Shown here one piece after another: positions 32,226 through 34,359 of a stretch of 34,359 nucleotides of DNA. Position 1 is the first letter of the stretch; every line of letters begins with the position of its first letter. The position numbers and the translations under genes are program-made. This DNA is from Opitutales bacterium (GTDB lineage Bacteria > Verrucomicrobiota > Verrucomicrobiia > Opitutales > T3Sed10-336), in assembly GCA_020831535.1 (NCBI GenBank), contig JAFIGF010000034.1:1-34359 (forward strand), written 5' to 3'. The notes under the pieces were generated by a model. That model saw only the letters and a list, made by a program, of their open reading frames with translations, did no database searches and had not been told where the DNA came from.

Positions 32226-32351
32226 TTCCGGGAACGCGCCCGACTGGGAACCCTCTCCCGCTGAGCGCATATGTGGGCAACACAAAAGTCCATTCGCCTT
32301 TCACTACAACTCAGTCCCTCCGCAACTCTCGTAGGGAAGCGCTTCTATAAG

Positions 32352-32462
32352 GAGCAAGGACATTTCTGTCCTTGGGGAGCCGATCAGGCGACCTGATTAG
32401 TGGGAGAGTTTTCCGAATATGCCCCATCCTTCCCATTCTCAAGGACAGGAATGTCCTTGCTC
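32352..32462. repeat. Twin hairpin inverted repeat next to the intron
   Basis: Arms 32352-32374 and 32440-32462 are inverted copies of 23 bases with one mismatch. Each arm is itself a hairpin: CAAGGACA-TTTC-TGTCCTTG on the left, CAAGGACA-GGAA-TGTCCTTG on the right. The right one ends CTC just at the intron 5' boundary. Confidence 0.65.
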
Positions 32463-32961
32463 GTGTGATCATGAAAACATATCATCCAGTCAGTCAAAGA
32501 CTCAACGCCTCTGAACCGGTGAACGGAGGTGAAGCGGAAGGTAACTGCTTCGTCGCGAGGCGTGGTGGAAAACAACCGGAAGCGAAAGAACAGTCCCAAA
32601 GACCTCTGAACTCGATTCGGCGTGTATCTGCGGCGAGCCTGCGAGCAACTGGCGAAGCCTGCGCGAAGCGCGAACCAGAAGATCGGGATCGACCGGGAAG
32701 CGATGATTCTGGTGCGGACATGCGTGGTTGGAGTGAGAATGTTCTGAAGGAGATATGCATAAGTGGTGAGAGCTGTGCGGAAAGGCCTTGTCGTGGGAGG
32801 CGACTTCCACGATGAGCCGGACAGCAGTCAGAGCCGCCGTAAGAGCAACGAAGTCTGGTAACGCGGATGGAGCAAAGGGCGGCAGGAAAGCAAATGCTTC
32901 GAATGAAAGACAACGTGAAGACATCCCTGTCCGAGTTACGTCGAAGAAGGCGTATAGACCG

Positions 32962-34275
32962 ATGGGAGAAGTATTGTTGCGACGCTACAATGCCGAACGC
33001 GGAGTCTGGAGTGAGAAGATGCTGATGGCCCTCGAAAGAGGGGTAAAAGGCGGCAGATGGTTTAGCCTGATGGACAAAGTCTGTCATGGCCAAACGCTGT
33101 CGCTGGCTTGGGAAAAGGTGCGGTCCAACGCAGGGGCTTGCGGCGTGGACAACATCACGATAGCGCGCTTCAACAAAGACAACCAAACTCGGTTGCTCGC
33201 CGTGAAAGAGCACTTGGAAAGCGATCGTTATCTTCCCTCGCCAGTGAAACGGGTATGGATTCCTAAACCTGGCAAAGCGAAGAAGAAGCGCCCGCTGGGC
33301 ATCCCGACGGTCCGTGACCGCGTGGTGCAACAGGCGTTGCGCATGGTTATAGAGCCGATCTTCGAGAAACTCTTTGCTCACCACAGTTATGGATTCCGTC
33401 CCGGACGCAGTTGCCACGACGCGCTTCGGCGCGTTGACGGACAACTTGTTGAAGGCTACACCCATGTGGTAGATATCGACATCGAAGGCTACTTCGACGC
33501 GATTGACCAAAACCGGCTCCTGAGCTTGGTAAAGGAAGAAATCGCGGATACCTCGGTGTTGGAACTGATCGGTAAGTTCCTGAAGGCTGGCGTAATAGAG
33601 GAAACAGGAGAACTGGAGAAAACAGAGAGTGGGACGCCGCAAGGCGGAATAATCAGTCCACTTCTGTCCAATCTCTACCTCAATGAGCTGGATCACCTGA
33701 TGGAGTCCGAAGGTTATGCAATGACCCGCTATGCCGATGATATGGTAATCTTATGCCGCAGTGAACAGGAGGCCCAAAAGGCTCTTGAGAAGGTGCGCGC
33801 TTGGATGGAAAGCGTAGGTTTAAAGCTCCATCCTGAGAAGACCTGTATCGTAAACATGGAGGAATCAAATGCGTATTTTGACTTTCTTGGCTACCGCTTT
33901 AAGCGTAGCCGGAGAGGACGCCTGTTACGTCTGGTCTCACCGAAAAGCAAGACCAAGATAAAGGATAAAATACGTCAGCATACCAAACGCGCCAATGGGC
34001 ACTCGATGAGCGAGATCATCCGCCGGATCAATCCGAAATTAAAGAATTGGTTCGGATACTTCAAACAGGCCTGCTCAAGCGAGCACCAAGGACTGGATGG
34101 ATGGATACGGATGCGTCTGCGTTCGATCTACCGGAAACGGCATAGCAAACGCGGTCGTGGACGTGGAACAGATCATACAAAGTGGCCAAATCAACACTTT
34201 ACGGAACTTGGGCTCCTCAGCCTAAAGGAAGCCAAAGAAGAAGCTATCAGTCTCCACAAAGGAGAAACTTGCTGA
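32962..34275 (+). CDS. ltrA: Group II intron reverse transcriptase/maturase
   Basis: Intron-encoded protein that folds the intron for splicing and copies it into DNA for retrohoming. Seen: the RT-0/1 region (GACGVDNITIARFN, then VKRVWIPKPGK and KKRPLGIPTVRDRVVQQAL), FAHHSYGFRPGRSCHDAL, VVDIDIEGYFD, GTPQGGIISPLLSNLYLNEL, the catalytic YADD at 257-260 (MTRYADDMVILC), LKLHPEKTCIV with FDFLGYRF, and the maturase X domain (INPKLKNWFGYFKQ) plus a basic tail. No HNH endonuclease domain is seen. The frame is open from 32788, but the first 58 residues are translated ribozyme sequence. The ATG at 32962 gives 437 residues; a later ATG at 33019 is also possible. Catalytic residues are intact. Confidence 0.92.
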   Translation: MGEVLLRRYNAERGVWSEKMLMALERGVKGGRWFSLMDKVCHGQTLSLAWEKVRSNAGACGVDNITIARFNKDNQTRLLAVKEHLESDRYLPSPVKRVWIPKPGKAKKKRPLGIPTVRDRVVQQALRMVIEPIFEKLFAHHSYGFRPGRSCHDALRRVDGQLVEGYTHVVDIDIEGYFDAIDQNRLLSLVKEEIADTSVLELIGKFLKAGVIEETGELEKTESGTPQGGIISPLLSNLYLNELDHLMESEGYAMTRYADDMVILCRSEQEAQKALEKVRAWMESVGLKLHPEKTCIVNMEESNAYFDFLGYRFKRSRRGRLLRLVSPKSKTKIKDKIRQHTKRANGHSMSEIIRRINPKLKNWFGYFKQACSSEHQGLDGWIRMRLRSIYRKRHSKRGRGRGTDHTKWPNQHFTELGLLSLKEAKEEAISLHKGETC

Positions 34276-34280
34276 CTGGA

Positions 34281-34313
34281 GAGCCGGATGCGGGAGATCC
34301 GCACGTCCGGTTC
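34281..34313 (+). ncRNA. Group II intron domain V
   Basis: GAGCCGGATGCGG, loop, CCGCACGTCCGGTTC folds into the typical domain V hairpin: GAGCCGG pairs with CCGGTTC, an internal bulge follows, and GCGG pairs with CCGC under a small loop. Immediately downstream, TGCCGA/TCGGCA forms the domain VI stem. Confidence 0.85.
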
Positions 34314-34359
34314 GGAGGGAGGGGTGCCGAAGAAACTCGGCATCCCTACCCCTATCTTA

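Larger units (their letters stand above)
32025..32462. other. Gene-free stretch with REP-like inverted pair and twin hairpins
   Basis: No gene is supported. Structures: a 21-bp imperfect inverted pair of GTAG elements (32139-32159 and 32205-32225) and two copies of a CAAGGACA-loop-TGTCCTTG hairpin (32352-32374 and 32440-32462), the second of which touches the group II intron. Confidence 0.5.
32463..34355 (+). mobile_element. Group II intron, apparently complete
   Basis: The 5' end GTGTG (32463-32467) fits the GUGYG consensus. A structured domain I-III region of about 500 bases precedes the reverse-transcriptase gene. After the ORF come domain V (34281-34313) and domain VI with a single bulged A at 34348. 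The 3' end AT (34354-34355) gives the usual A-Y and lies 7 bases after the bulged A. Total about 1.9 kb. The insertion point is 3 bases after an 8-bp hairpin, as class C introns prefer, although the class itself needs a structure model. Confidence 0.75.

Noticed and set aside
32355-32462. Possible CRISPR-like pair of repeats
   Set aside because: Only two copies, inverted to each other, and each is a hairpin; no repeat-spacer array.
32494-33696. 400-residue minus-strand ORF over the intron
   Set aside because: It runs through ribozyme and RT sequence on the wrong strand; RT motifs are all on the plus strand.

Overview
The window looks like chromosomal DNA of a Gram-negative bacterium, most likely from the Verrucomicrobiota (an Opitutae/Puniceicoccales-type lineage). 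This is inferred from gene content and style, not from a database search. Outer-membrane biology is implied by an Mla-type lipid transporter, several lipoproteins and many secreted proteins. The secreted part includes a very large heparinase-like enzyme and a NamZ-type muramidase. The household genes (accB-accC, rny, queG, aroK, cdsA-uppS-prmA, recO) are intact and normal in length, apart from a short RecO.

Layout. 1-1650: the 3' end of a RAYT-type transposase, one small doubtful gene, and copy A of a dispersed 150-bp repeat. 1651-5778 (minus): a four-gene operon with a repeat-rich exported protein first, then mlaE, mlaF and a long mlaD. 5779-6434: no gene, but copy B of the dispersed repeat, a family of short palindromic repeats and a REP-like sequence. 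6435-11118 (minus): namZ-recO, then prmA-uppS-cdsA. 11300-11954 (plus): a ribbon-helix-helix/PIN toxin-antitoxin pair. 12143-16009 (plus): a 1288-residue exported heparinase II/III-like protein with a strong terminator, followed by dodecin. 16555-19162 (minus): a zinc-type ABC importer, znuA-znuC-znuB, with a promoter and a 25-bp palindromic operator. 19428-22288 (plus): accB, accC and a rhomboid protease. 22564-26410 (minus): aroK, queG, a small lipoprotein and rny. 26473-27756 (plus): a tiny membrane peptide and a charged exported protein. 27762-31996 (minus): a second, manganese/iron-type ABC importer whose first permease is fused to a DtxR-type metalloregulator domain. 32463 to about 34355: a complete group II intron with its reverse transcriptase/maturase, placed directly after a small hairpin.

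How the genes work together. The two metal importers form a contrasting pair. One has a His-rich binding-protein loop and a TATTGCG-type operator. The other has an Asp-rich loop, a different GTAGCTAC-centred operator and its own regulator-like domain built into the permease. The Mla operon has no MlaC or MlaA in view, but its MlaD carries a long helical C-terminus and its first gene encodes an exported protein with about 18 aromatic-proline repeats, so a different route across the envelope is possible. The accessory signal is concentrated in these systems, in the large lyase-like enzyme, and in the palindromic repeats that may be mobilised by the RAYT transposase.
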